Part shown: in pieces, positions 24,231 to 32,413 of the stretch | Numbering within the stretch: position 1 is the stretch's first letter | Layout: every line of letters starts with the position of its first letter | DNA from: Myxococcota bacterium | Lineage (GTDB): Bacteria > Myxococcota_A > UBA796 | Reading direction: 5' to 3' | Assembly: GCA_029251165.1 (NCBI GenBank) | Contig: JAQXDW010000043.1 | Location: 26,019 to 90,018 of the forward strand | DNA: 64,000 nt | Made by a program: the position numbers and the translations under genes | The notes under the pieces: generated by a model | The model's database searches: none | Told to the model about the DNA's origin: nothing | What the model saw: the letters and a program-made list of their open reading frames with translations, nothing else

Positions 24231-26132
24231 CTATGGACGCACCCGCTTGAGCCCCTCTTCTGCCGGAGTGAACCCGGGCTTGAGGCGCAGGGTCTCCTCA
24301 AACGCGGCCACGGCCTCATCCGGACGGCGGAGATCAATCAAAACATTGCCAAGGTTATACCAAGCAAACGGGTACCGGTCTGACACCTTGATCGCCCGGC
24401 GGTAGGTGGACTCCGCCGCAGCGAGGTTGCCGGTCTTGCGGTAGGCGATGCCGAGAGTAATGTACGGCGGCAGGAAGATCGGCTCGTCGGCGGTCACCGC
24501 CTCCAGAACCACGATGGCCTCATCAAGCCGCCCGGACCGGTAGAAGGCCACGCCCTGCTGGTGGGCGTAGCGCGGGTTGCCCGGCGCAGAGACGAGGGCC
24601 TCGGTGAAGTGACCGATGGCTGCATCCGAGTCGTCGTCTTGGAGTGCGATGCTGCCGAGGTAGTAGTGCGTGTGGGCCATGGCCGCCGGCAGCTCAGCGT
24701 GACGAACGGAGGGCCACAGGACCACCACCGAGAGCAGGATTCCTGCGGCAACGACCGGCAGACCAGGCCGCTTCCGCAGCATGCGATCCACCGCGAGTCC
24801 GGCGAACGGCAGCAGTCCTGCGACCACCGGCAGCCGATAGCGCATCGAGACGAAGAACAGCACGACCCCAGCGGCATACGTGAGCACCAAGAGGTAGAGC
24901 GGAGCGAGGCGCCGTCGGTCCGACCACCCCAGCACCATCCCCAGTCCACCGAGGATCATCACCGGCGCCAGTCCAACCGTCAGCCAAGACAGCACCACCG
25001 AGGACTGCTTGGCGAAGTAATAGTTGGCGACCATCGGCTTCTCGTAGCCGTTGAGGAAGTAGAAGCTCTTGCGCAGCATCAGCTTGAGCGAGGTGACCGG
25101 ATAGCGGGTGAAGAATTCAACGGCCCGCTCACGCCAGTAGTCAGAGACCTCAGAAGGACGCAGCTCCCTCCCCCGCTCCGCCTCCGCATGTCGCTCGGCG
25201 GAGGCGATCAGCTCCTGCTGAGAGGCCGCCAGTCCGGTACCGCGTGGAATCTTGAACCACCCGCTGGCGTCGGGGTTGTTGCCGATGAACAGGTTGATGC
25301 CGCCGTGCGCTGTGATCATCACCGGATCACCTGCAGCGAGGTTCTTCGCCGTGATCGGCGCAATAACAAAGAACATCCCGATAAACATCGGAGCGATGCG
25401 GCGCAGGCCCGAGACCCGCTCTGTGAGGCACCACCACGCCGCCAGCACCGGGTAGAGCAGGACGAGGTTGGGGCGTCCGAGCGTGGCGAGCCCCATCAGC
25501 ACGCCGGAGAGCAGCCGCCATGGCCACCGCCGACCGGTCAATGATGCCAGAGACAGCGCCAGGAAAGACAGCGACCAGCACTCCGCCAGCAGCTCTCCGG
25601 CATAAAAGATCGACGGTCCGTACACCGCCGCCAGGACACCAGCGATGAGCCCCGCCCGTGGGCAGATCATCCGACCGGCCGTCACGCTGACCCCAGCAAC
25701 CATCGCCACATCTGCAGCGAGCTGAATCAGGCGGGGCCAGGCCAGATCGTGTCCGCCGATGCTGTAGATCACCGCCAGAATCAGTGTCTCCAGCGGATTG
25801 AAGGTCAGGACCCCGTCCCAGAGCCCACCACCCGAGGCGATCTTCCAGCCCAGGGCATCGTAGTTGGCTGCATCCAGCAGCAGCCCATGGAAGAACGGGC
25901 TCGCGCTGTGCTCCACGAAGTACAGCGCGCGGAGGCTCACCGCGAGCAGCGCGACAGCCGCCCAGGCATACCAGGGCACCTCCGAGAGCGGCTGGCGTGA
26001 GGGTGCCTTCAAGGGCGCGGGCTTTGGCAGGGCAGGCTCTGGAGGAGCAGCGCCCTCCGGAGGCATCGCAGCGTCCTGTTCCCGACGCGCTCTCCGGGCC
26101 CTTCGGCTGTTCTTCTTCTTTTTCTTCGCCAT
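24231..26132 (-). CDS. Polytopic GT-C-type glycosyltransferase-like protein with C-terminal TPRs
   Basis: 633 residues. A very basic N-terminus (MAKKKKKNSRRARRARR) precedes about ten membrane helices (about 55-475). The first periplasmic loop carries acidic residues (LLLDAANYDALGWKIASG) in the position of the PMT/ArnT-like catalytic loop of GT-C enzymes, which transfer sugars from lipid carriers. Residues about 490-630 form at least three TPR helix pairs ('YAHQQGVAFYRSGRLDEAI', 'ITLGIAYRKTGNLAAAESTYRRAI', 'WYNLGNVLIDLRRPDEAVAAF'). GAGGGAG precedes the ATG. The acceptor is unknown. The upstream gap (26133-26364) shows no ORF. Confidence 0.8.
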   Translation of the reverse strand: MAKKKKKNSRRARRARREQDAAMPPEGAAPPEPALPKPAPLKAPSRQPLSEVPWYAWAAVALLAVSLRALYFVEHSASPFFHGLLLDAANYDALGWKIASGGGLWDGVLTFNPLETLILAVIYSIGGHDLAWPRLIQLAADVAMVAGVSVTAGRMICPRAGLIAGVLAAVYGPSIFYAGELLAECWSLSFLALSLASLTGRRWPWRLLSGVLMGLATLGRPNLVLLYPVLAAWWCLTERVSGLRRIAPMFIGMFFVIAPITAKNLAAGDPVMITAHGGINLFIGNNPDASGWFKIPRGTGLAASQQELIASAERHAEAERGRELRPSEVSDYWRERAVEFFTRYPVTSLKLMLRKSFYFLNGYEKPMVANYYFAKQSSVVLSWLTVGLAPVMILGGLGMVLGWSDRRRLAPLYLLVLTYAAGVVLFFVSMRYRLPVVAGLLPFAGLAVDRMLRKRPGLPVVAAGILLSVVVLWPSVRHAELPAAMAHTHYYLGSIALQDDDSDAAIGHFTEALVSAPGNPRYAHQQGVAFYRSGRLDEAIVVLEAVTADEPIFLPPYITLGIAYRKTGNLAAAESTYRRAIKVSDRYPFAWYNLGNVLIDLRRPDEAVAAFEETLRLKPGFTPAEEGLKRVRP

Positions 26133-26272
26133 GCTCCCTCAGGGAATGACCCGAGGTTCGATTCTAAACCTCCAGGACCACGCGACGGTTCATCGGGGCA
26201 CATTCGGTCTCACCCGGCACACAATACCGAGACTGACCGGCGGCGATTCGTCACACCGGCCAGCCGTGCTTT

Positions 26273-26286
26273 CGCGCTACAGCGCG
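26273..26286. promoter_or_regulatory. 14-bp dyad between the GT-C gene and the B12-MerR gene
   Basis: CGCGCT-AC-AGCGCG is an inverted repeat in the 232-bp gap 26133-26364, downstream of the B12-MerR gene and upstream of the GT-C gene. MerR-family operators are dyads, so it could be a site for the adjacent regulator. It could equally be part of a terminator stem, but no T tract follows on either strand. The rest of the gap shows nothing else I can name. Confidence 0.3.
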
Positions 26287-26364
26287 GTCGAGCCGGCGCA
26301 CACAACCCGGGCATCTACAGCCTGAGGGGTGAGCGGACGGAGCGCGGGCACAGCGTCTTAGTGA

Positions 26365-27201
26365 CTACCCGTCGCCGCTGGTTCGGGCCCAGTGGACCCC
26401 GTCGAGCACCGGCAGGTCCGGGGGCAGTCCCTGACCACCAAACACAACCTCACACCCCAGCGTCGCCAGCGACCGAGCGACCTTGACCGTGATGGCGGCG
26501 TCGACAGGCATGGTCACAGAGACACACACCTTCGCCGGCTGATGCTGGCGGCAGAAGTTCAAGAGATCATCGTGTGGGGTTCGCGCACCAAGGAAGACGA
26601 TCCGATTGCCCTTGAGCGCCAGCTTGATGGAGACCACAAGCAGCGCGAGGTCATGCTGATCTTCTGCCCAGCTCGCACACACCACCATGGCCCCTTGCGA
26701 CGGACCGTGCTCCAGGCTCAGCAGCATCGCGGTCAGGTGATCCCGACAGAAGCTACTGATGAAGTGCTCCTGGGCCACCGTGAGCTCGCCAGCCTCCCAG
26801 CGCTCACCGGTCTCGTGAAGAATCGGGGTAAAGATCCCGTCGAGTCGTCGGAGGTAGGAGAACCCAGCGGTCTGCCGCAGGCGATTCTCGGCTCGGGCAC
26901 GATCGAGGCTGCGCAGCGCTGACATCAGCTCGGCACACAGCTCGGAGGTGTCATCGTTGTCCAGCCGCTCGCCTCGGTCGTCTTTGGCCTCATCGCTCAG
27001 GGAGATGGCCTCGCTGATGCGATGGCCCCGATCGAGGAAGCGCTTGACGGCGCGCAGACGCGCCAGATCCGCCTCAGAGTACTCGCGATATCCGTTGGCC
27101 TGCCGGGTCGGCTCGACGAGCTTGTAGCGCCGCTCCCACGCCAGCAGCGTGTTGCGTGGAATCCCGAGGATCTCAGAAATGGTCTTGATTCGATAGCCCA
27201 T
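26365..27201 (-). CDS. MerR-family regulator with cobalamin-binding domain (CarH/LitR-like)
   Basis: 278 residues. An N-terminal MerR winged helix (1-70: 'ISEILGIPRNTLLAWERRY') is followed by a helical B12-cap with the W-x9-EH signature (Trp135, Glu145, His146). A Rossmann-like B12 domain with ExDxH (Asp181, His183 as probable lower ligand) comes next, then GARTP and VFGGQG. CarA/CarH proteins use adenosylcobalamin as a light sensor to repress target genes. The residue after Trp135 is Glu, whereas I recall His there in the Thermus CarH photoproduct, and DxHxxG is DxHxxA here, so light response may differ. It is last in the operon below the kinase and regulator genes. AGGTGAGAGC precedes the ATG. 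Confidence 0.88.
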   Translation of the reverse strand: MGYRIKTISEILGIPRNTLLAWERRYKLVEPTRQANGYREYSEADLARLRAVKRFLDRGHRISEAISLSDEAKDDRGERLDNDDTSELCAELMSALRSLDRARAENRLRQTAGFSYLRRLDGIFTPILHETGERWEAGELTVAQEHFISSFCRDHLTAMLLSLEHGPSQGAMVVCASWAEDQHDLALLVVSIKLALKGNRIVFLGARTPHDDLLNFCRQHQPAKVCVSVTMPVDAAITVKVARSLATLGCEVVFGGQGLPPDLPVLDGVHWARTSGDG

Positions 27202-27209
27202 GCTCTCAC

Positions 27210-28058
27210 CTATTCTGGCTCACCAATCTCAGCAGTTTTCTCTTCGAAAGGCGCACCGCCGCTCCCAGGTGCACCAGCGTCCTCTGGTACACCGCCACTC
27301 CCGGGCACACCAACACCTCCAGGTACACCGCCACTCCCGGGCGCACCAGCATCTCCGGGCGCACCGGAGCCTTCTGGCGCACCGGAGCCTTCTGGCGCAC
27401 CAGCATCCCCGGGTGCACCAGCCCCCCCAGGCGCACCGGCACCCTCACCAGCGGGCAGCGCACCATCCCCGGAGGGAAGATCGTCACGGGGAGCATTGGG
27501 CATGCTGAAGGGCGGAGAGATGTCACCGAGATCAGGAGACTCTGAGACCGCAATCGTCAGCCCGGAGATGTCCTGGGTGTCGATCTCAATGTGCTCGCTG
27601 TGTCGGCCTGCGATGTCGGTGGAGTCAGGTCCGTTGCCGTTGCCGTCGACGAACACACCGACCCCGACCACACCAAGCCCTGCGGGAACGGGGAGCGCAA
27701 ACTCAGTGGACATCGGGCAGGCGAACCCGTAGGCGCTGACCTTTGAGTCCGGTCGAACAAGCTCGATGATCATCGAGCCCTGCCCGGTCAGTCCCGTCAC
27801 GGTACCGGAGATGGTGACGGTCTCGTTGCCTGGGGGGTGCGCCTCCAGGGCATACGCTGCCGGCTGGCAAGCGTCCGTGGAGGGAGATGGAATCGCCCCT
27901 CCGGCAGTGCCCGGCCCTCCGCCGATGTCGAGGACCGGTGGAGACGGCTCGGCTCCAGGCGGAGAAGCCCATGGGTTGTCTGTTCCCGAAGCCGGTTCCT
28001 CAGGCGGACACCCGAGCAGACACAGCATGCTGATCAGACCCATCACTCGATACATCAT
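27210..28058 (-). CDS. Lipoprotein with collagen-like Gly-X-Y tail
   Basis: 282 residues. The lipobox is LLGC (Cys17). Residues about 62-172 form a beta-rich domain that resembles the protein encoded at 63509-64000. Residues 208-270 are 21 consecutive triplets of the kind GAP/GDA/GSG/GVP, 18 of which begin with Gly (the others with Glu), so a collagen-like triple-helical stalk is possible. The ATG at 28058 overlaps the stop of the histidine kinase (TGATG), with AAGGAGGA 6 nt upstream. It is sandwiched between signalling genes and may be a surface partner or target of that system. Confidence 0.8.
   Translation of the reverse strand: MMYRVMGLISMLCLLGCPPEEPASGTDNPWASPPGAEPSPPVLDIGGGPGTAGGAIPSPSTDACQPAAYALEAHPPGNETVTISGTVTGLTGQGSMIIELVRPDSKVSAYGFACPMSTEFALPVPAGLGVVGVGVFVDGNGNGPDSTDIAGRHSEHIEIDTQDISGLTIAVSESPDLGDISPPFSMPNAPRDDLPSGDGALPAGEGAGAPGGAGAPGDAGAPEGSGAPEGSGAPGDAGAPGSGGVPGGVGVPGSGGVPEDAGAPGSGGAPFEEKTAEIGEPE
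27249..27437 (-). repeat. Collagen-like triplet repeat region
   Basis: Tandem imperfect 18-bp units (on plus, close to ggcgcaccagcatctccg) encode GAPGDAGAPEGSGAP-type triplets in the C-terminal part of the lipoprotein gene. The repeats are in phase and likely to vary in copy number between strains. Confidence 0.88.
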
Positions 28059-29080
28059 CAGGACTCCTCCTTCGCGGGGGCCATCCAAACACGAAACACG
28101 CTCCCACGTCCGACTCGACTGCGTATCTCGACGCTGGCCTCCATCGCATCTGCGAGCCGCTTTACCAGGGCAAGGCCGAGCCCGGTCCCTCCAGCAGACC
28201 GAGAGCGCCCCTTGTCGACTCGGTAGAAGCGCTCAAAGATTCGGTTGTGGTGGATGGGATCGATGCCGATCCCCACGTCGATCACCTCAATGACCACTCG
28301 TCCATCCCGAGTCCAGGAGCGAATGGTGACCACGCCGCTGACGTGGCTGTACTTCACAGCGTTCTCGACGAGGTTGCCGACGAGGTGGATGAGTGCGTTG
28401 GCGTTGCCTTGGACCCGAATTCCGCGCGGAATCGCAGTCTGAAAGGAGATGTTCTTTTCCTCAGCCGCCGGACGCCACTTGTCGAGAACCTCGGTGACGA
28501 TCGAAGACACCCGAACCGGGACGAGGGGCAGCGGAGCGCCGCGATTGTCGAGCCGAGCAAGGGAGAGGAGGTCCTCAAACAGCGCGGTCAGCCGAAGCGC
28601 GTTGCGGTGGATGACCTCGACCATGGTGCGAAGCTCCGGGTCCAGGCGCTCTCCTTCCTCCATGAGCGTCTCGGCATAGCCGACGATGGAGGTGGTCGGG
28701 GTCCGCAGCTCATGGGAGACGCTGGCTACAAATTCGATCCGGTTGCGCTCGTCCTGGCCGAACTTTGTGACGTCCTGAAGCAGCACCAGCCGGCCGCCAG
28801 GAGGTCCCAGCGCAACGGAGCGCACCAGGAGATCTCGACCGTCATGCCGGACCGCGATCTCCTTCGACGCCGACTCCGTGTCGAGAAAACGCTCGGCGAT
28901 GTCTGCGATCGGTATGGCGGCCGCAGGGAGACGTCCGATGGCATCCGCAGCGATCGGGATGATGCCGCGGACGGCTGGGTTGATGATCCGCAGGAGGCCG
29001 TCAGCATCTGTGACCATCAGGCCGTTGGGGCTGCCCTCAACCAGCAGCGCCGCGAGCCGCTCCTCGAGGCCACTCGTCAC
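28058..29080 (-). CDS. Soluble PAS-domain sensor histidine kinase (PhoR-like)
   Basis: 340 residues without a membrane helix. A PAS domain (about 10-105) is followed by HisKA with the phospho-acceptor His123 in VSHELRTP, then HATPase_c with the N-box NLVENAVKYS, DVGIGI and GGTGLGLAL. The cytoplasmic location suggests an internal signal bound by PAS. The stop overlaps the lipoprotein start, and its own start overlaps the stop of the response regulator by 4 nt, so the three are translated as one unit. The pairing with the adjacent PhoB-like regulator is inferred from this. Confidence 0.93.
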   Translation of the reverse strand: MTSGLEERLAALLVEGSPNGLMVTDADGLLRIINPAVRGIIPIAADAIGRLPAAAIPIADIAERFLDTESASKEIAVRHDGRDLLVRSVALGPPGGRLVLLQDVTKFGQDERNRIEFVASVSHELRTPTTSIVGYAETLMEEGERLDPELRTMVEVIHRNALRLTALFEDLLSLARLDNRGAPLPLVPVRVSSIVTEVLDKWRPAAEEKNISFQTAIPRGIRVQGNANALIHLVGNLVENAVKYSHVSGVVTIRSWTRDGRVVIEVIDVGIGIDPIHHNRIFERFYRVDKGRSRSAGGTGLGLALVKRLADAMEASVEIRSRVGRGSVFRVWMAPAKEES

Positions 29081-29781
29081 GGGGAGAAGCTTCGGAATCG
29101 ATAGCCCGCCCCTCGAACCGTCTCGATGTATGACGAGGCTGCGCGCAGCTTCTGACGCAGTCGCTTGACGTGGGTGTCGACGGTGCGGGTGTTGAGGCTG
29201 GGCGGGAGCTCCCAGACCTCCTTGAGCAGCTCACCGCGACTGCAGAGCCTCCCGGCGCTCTCAGCGAGGTGCAGGAGGAGCTTGTACTCGGTGCTGGTCA
29301 GCTCCAGCTCTTCACCCGACACCCAGACCCGATGGGCTGAGACGTTCAGGGTCAGCTCGCCGAGCTCCAGGTTGCCGGTCACCTCGGACTCCGGCTCGTT
29401 GCGCGCCATCCGTCTGGAGGCCGCCTGGACCCGGAGCACCAGCTCCCGAACAGAGAACGGCTTGGGCACATAGTCATCGGCACCGACCTCGAAGCCCGTG
29501 ATGCGGTCGGATTCCTCCGTGCGAGCGGTGACCATGATGACGTAGACGCCCTGGGTCTTGCGGTCTGCACGCAGCGCCTGGCAGATCTCAGTGCCCGACA
29601 TGTCGGGGAGCATGAGGTCGAGCAGCACAACCGGGGGGACGTGCTCACGTGCAAGAGCGAGGGCCGTCTCTCCGTCACCGGCAGTGAGCACGTTGAAGCC
29701 TGAGCGGCGCAGGTTGAGGGCAACCAGGTTTCGGATGTCGTCTTCATCCTCAACCACCAGCACTGAGACTGCATCTGCCAT
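29077..29781 (-). CDS. OmpR/PhoB-family response regulator
   Basis: 234 residues. The receiver domain (1-120) has acidic residues VVEDEDD, the phospho-acceptor Asp55 in LLDLMLP and the Lys of VPKPFS. The C-terminal winged helix (about 140-234) has 'ELTSTEYKLLLHLAE', 'GRLCSRGELLKEVW' and 'VDTHVKRLRQKL'. This is the PhoB/OmpR type that binds direct repeats near promoters. The ATG at 29781 is chosen because GGAGG lies 9 nt upstream; the GTG at 29802 would place that site inside the gene. It overlaps the kinase gene by 4 nt. Confidence 0.95.
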   Translation of the reverse strand: MADAVSVLVVEDEDDIRNLVALNLRRSGFNVLTAGDGETALALAREHVPPVVLLDLMLPDMSGTEICQALRADRKTQGVYVIMVTARTEESDRITGFEVGADDYVPKPFSVRELVLRVQAASRRMARNEPESEVTGNLELGELTLNVSAHRVWVSGEELELTSTEYKLLLHLAESAGRLCSRGELLKEVWELPPSLNTRTVDTHVKRLRQKLRAASSYIETVRGAGYRFRSFSP

Positions 29782-29813
29782 GCGCGCTATCCTCCAAGAC
29801 ACTTACGGACAGC

Positions 29814-30776
29814 CTACCTTCTGGCGGCGGCCGGGTCTCGGATCACGAACAAGACCCCTCCGACTGCAGCCCGTCCAAGCTCACCACTCCAGCGGGTGAG
29901 GCTCGCCGCGACCGCCAGCGACTCGCTGATGCCCCACGGCGCGAGGGCATGCGCAAAGACGCCCTCCCGGACCCCCACTCCGCTGATGGTCACAGGCAGG
30001 GAGATGAGGGTGTCTGCTGCGGGGAAGAGCGCGAGGACCTCGACATACGACAGCCCAATGCCGTGCCCACGCAGGGCAACGAAGATGGAGAGGCCGTTAA
30101 TGAGCGCGAACGGAATCGCGAGGAGGAGCGCAGCGAGGATGTGCCTGGGACGATCCTTGATGCGAGACAGCGCGTCAGCACAGCGCACCGCAAAGGCACC
30201 GGGACGGCCGGGGATGCGACGGGCAATGTCTGGCGAGACGCGCACGCCGAGGACGATCACGGTGATCACCCCGAGGAACGCAACGGTGAAGAACAGCGCA
30301 GAGGCTCCGATGAGTGGATCGGTGCGGAGGAGTCCACGACTGAGGCCAAAGATCAGCAGCCCTGTCCACGGCAGCAGCTCCAGCACCCGCACACCCACCA
30401 GGGCTGTGACCGACGCCTCGCTGTTCCCGGTCACCCGGGTAAGCCACGCCACCTTCGCGACCTCGCTGCCGCCCGTCGGCAGGACAAGCCCGACGAAGCC
30501 GGCACGCAGGATTGCACCGAGGATCGCGGACTGTCGTGCGGTCACACCAGAAGCGGCAAGCAGAATCTGAACCCGCACAGCGTGGAGCCAGGCGTTGAGG
30601 AGCATCAGCCCGATGGGAACCAGCCAGGCCCATGCCGGTGCGGCGCGGAGGTGCCGGAGCGCCTCGCCCGGCTCGACTCGGCTGCCGACCCATGCCACCG
30701 CCGCGATGGTCACTGCCGCCCGAGCGAGCGGCCAGCCAACTGTTGAGCGGCGGGTCTGTGGGGTGCCTGTGGCCAC
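29814..30776 (-). CDS. Flippase-like integral membrane protein (LPG_synthase_TM/UPF0104 family)
   Basis: 320 residues with about 8 membrane helices. Typical family phrases are present: 'LVLPTGGSEVAKVAWL' and 'SLPVTISGVGVREGVFA'. Relatives include the flippase domain of MprF and stand-alone members linked to lipid or polyprenyl-sugar movement and hopanoid or phospholipid modification. No aminoacyl-transfer domain is attached. It is the first gene of a co-directional run that continues, 32 nt later, with the response regulator. It starts at GTG 30776, divergent from the lipoprotein operon with a 39-nt gap. Confidence 0.82.
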   Translation of the reverse strand: MATGTPQTRRSTVGWPLARAAVTIAAVAWVGSRVEPGEALRHLRAAPAWAWLVPIGLMLLNAWLHAVRVQILLAASGVTARQSAILGAILRAGFVGLVLPTGGSEVAKVAWLTRVTGNSEASVTALVGVRVLELLPWTGLLIFGLSRGLLRTDPLIGASALFFTVAFLGVITVIVLGVRVSPDIARRIPGRPGAFAVRCADALSRIKDRPRHILAALLLAIPFALINGLSIFVALRGHGIGLSYVEVLALFPAADTLISLPVTISGVGVREGVFAHALAPWGISESLAVAASLTRWSGELGRAAVGGVLFVIRDPAAARR

Positions 30777-30815
30777 ACCTCAGTCTATCGGCCTGCCGGG
30801 CAGGGTACACTCTTG

Positions 30816-31526
30816 ATGATGCTCGCCAGCATGCTGCCCATGCTCCTCGGCTGTGGGTCGAAGCCGCCCGGAGACGAAGCCCGTCGCTACACCGACAGCC
30901 TCACTGCTCTCGCCGCGAATCCCGCGCGCACCGGAGCGGTCTGCGGAGCATTGAGCGTCCCGGCGCTGCGAGAAGACTGCGTCCTCGCGGGGGTCGCGCG
31001 GCTCGCTGCTGCCGATCCAGCAGCAGCAACGGCGCTGTGTGCCGAGCTGCCGGCTGGGGTAAGCCAAGACGAGTGCGGCTTCGTGCTCGCCGAGGAGACC
31101 GGCGATTCTGCACGCTGCAGGGATGCGGGCCGGTTCGCACTGGACTGCCAGATGCACCTCCTCCAGCGGGCGGTCTCTTCAGTGAGGCTTCCATCGGACC
31201 CAGTCGATGCCGACGCTGAGGCCACCGCGCTGCTCCACACGGCGGGCTTCGCACCAGACGATGCGCATGCCTGGACCCTCCTGTACCGCGACATCCTCGC
31301 TCGCCAGTCACCCCTGAATCTCGCGCGCTGCGACGAGACGCCCCGCGCTGAGCTGTGTCGGCGCGCCGGCGGCGGGCTGTTTCACGACCGGCTCAACTTC
31401 GTCCGGGACACCGACGCCCTCACTGCAGACTGGTGCACGCGCCGCTCGGGGGTCACGGTCCTCGAGCACACGCCTGACCCCGACATCGACACCATCCTCT
31501 CCCAGCGTCCGGACATCTGCCCATGA
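30816..31526 (+). CDS. Cys-rich lipoprotein of unknown function
   Basis: 236 residues. The signal MMLASMLPMLLGC is lipidated at Cys13. Many cysteines are regularly spaced (AVCGAL, EDCVLA, ALCAEL, DECGFV, ARCRDA, LDCQMH). This suggests short helical Cys-pair repeats stabilised by disulfides outside the cytoplasm. I do not recognise the family. The ATG at 30816 or 30819 is preferred to the TTG at 30813. Its last four bases (ATGA) overlap the next lipoprotein gene. First gene of an operon ending with a large polytopic protein. Confidence 0.7.
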   Translation: MMLASMLPMLLGCGSKPPGDEARRYTDSLTALAANPARTGAVCGALSVPALREDCVLAGVARLAAADPAAATALCAELPAGVSQDECGFVLAEETGDSARCRDAGRFALDCQMHLLQRAVSSVRLPSDPVDADAEATALLHTAGFAPDDAHAWTLLYRDILARQSPLNLARCDETPRAELCRRAGGGLFHDRLNFVRDTDALTADWCTRRSGVTVLEHTPDPDIDTILSQRPDICP

Positions 31527-32413
31527 TCGCTCTGCTGCTGTCTTGTGCCGGCGCTCCTCAGGACGCGCTGACCTGGCGGGAGGGCGTGGAGCTTCTCGCC
31601 GTTCTCGACGGGCAGGGAATCCTCGATGCTCGAATCACCACCGGCAACACCGGCCTCCTCCGAGGTCAGACCCGGATGCGCATCGATCGCTGGAGCGCCG
31701 AGGGCGATCCGATCCTGTTCTCGCAGCACGCCGCACCGGAGCAGGTCTCCCGATCCGCTGACGGCATCACAGCACAAGAGGATGGGATCTCTCGAATCGA
31801 CGGGCAGTGGAGCCTGCGGGTGGTCGATGAGGCCTTCAACGGACTCGTCGAGCTTCAGCCCCTCACCACAGCGCGTCCGGAGTCTGTGTGGCTGGAGGGT
31901 GAGAAGCAGTGGACGGTCGCTGCAGAGGTTGCGATGGGTCGGGCAAGCGGCTGGCTGTCCGCCGGAGGACGCGGCGGGGCGGTCCGTGGCTTTGGAGTCC
32001 TGCTCCACCGAGGCGGCGACGGAGTGCCTGCCCTCCCACGTGCCGCGGCCTATGTGCTCGACGATCGGGTCAGCCTCGGGCTCGACACCCACGGCAGCGG
32101 CGCACTGCGCTGGGCCAGCATTGACGGCATCCCCGTTCCGGTCGATGATCTGACCGCAGATCTCACCGCCCCCCAGCCGACCCTCAGCCTTCCCTCTGCC
32201 GGGCTGCAGATCACCCTCTACCCCTGGCGCTGGGACGGGTGGTCGAACCCGATGGAGCACCTCATGGGAGTCGAGGCAGTGCTCGGCGGGCTGGTGCTGG
32301 GGCGGCCGATGCGGCGAGTCCGGGCGGCGCGTGCCGACATCACCCTGCGCGGAGAGTCGCTCACAGGACAGGGCATCCTCCTCGACGTGATGCCCGCCAG
32401 CCAGGTCCCCTGA
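31523..32413 (+). CDS. Lipoprotein of unknown, beta-rich fold
   Basis: 296 residues. The signal is extremely short (MIALLLSC, Cys8) with no basic residue. The mature part is beta-rich with Trp and Arg; phrases such as 'RMRIDRWSAEGDPILFSQH' and 'VWLEGEKQWTVAAEV' loosely recall lipocalin-like AttH/hydroxyneurosporene-hydratase folds, but I cannot support that assignment. The start overlaps the previous stop (ATGA) and the polytopic gene starts directly after its stop, so the three are surely co-translated. Confidence 0.65.
   Translation: MIALLLSCAGAPQDALTWREGVELLAVLDGQGILDARITTGNTGLLRGQTRMRIDRWSAEGDPILFSQHAAPEQVSRSADGITAQEDGISRIDGQWSLRVVDEAFNGLVELQPLTTARPESVWLEGEKQWTVAAEVAMGRASGWLSAGGRGGAVRGFGVLLHRGGDGVPALPRAAAYVLDDRVSLGLDTHGSGALRWASIDGIPVPVDDLTADLTAPQPTLSLPSAGLQITLYPWRWDGWSNPMEHLMGVEAVLGGLVLGRPMRRVRAARADITLRGESLTGQGILLDVMPASQVP

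Noticed and set aside
26157..26176. tRNA T-arm-like GGTTCGATTC
   Set aside because: Only a 6-bp hairpin; no D-arm, anticodon or acceptor stems can be drawn around it.
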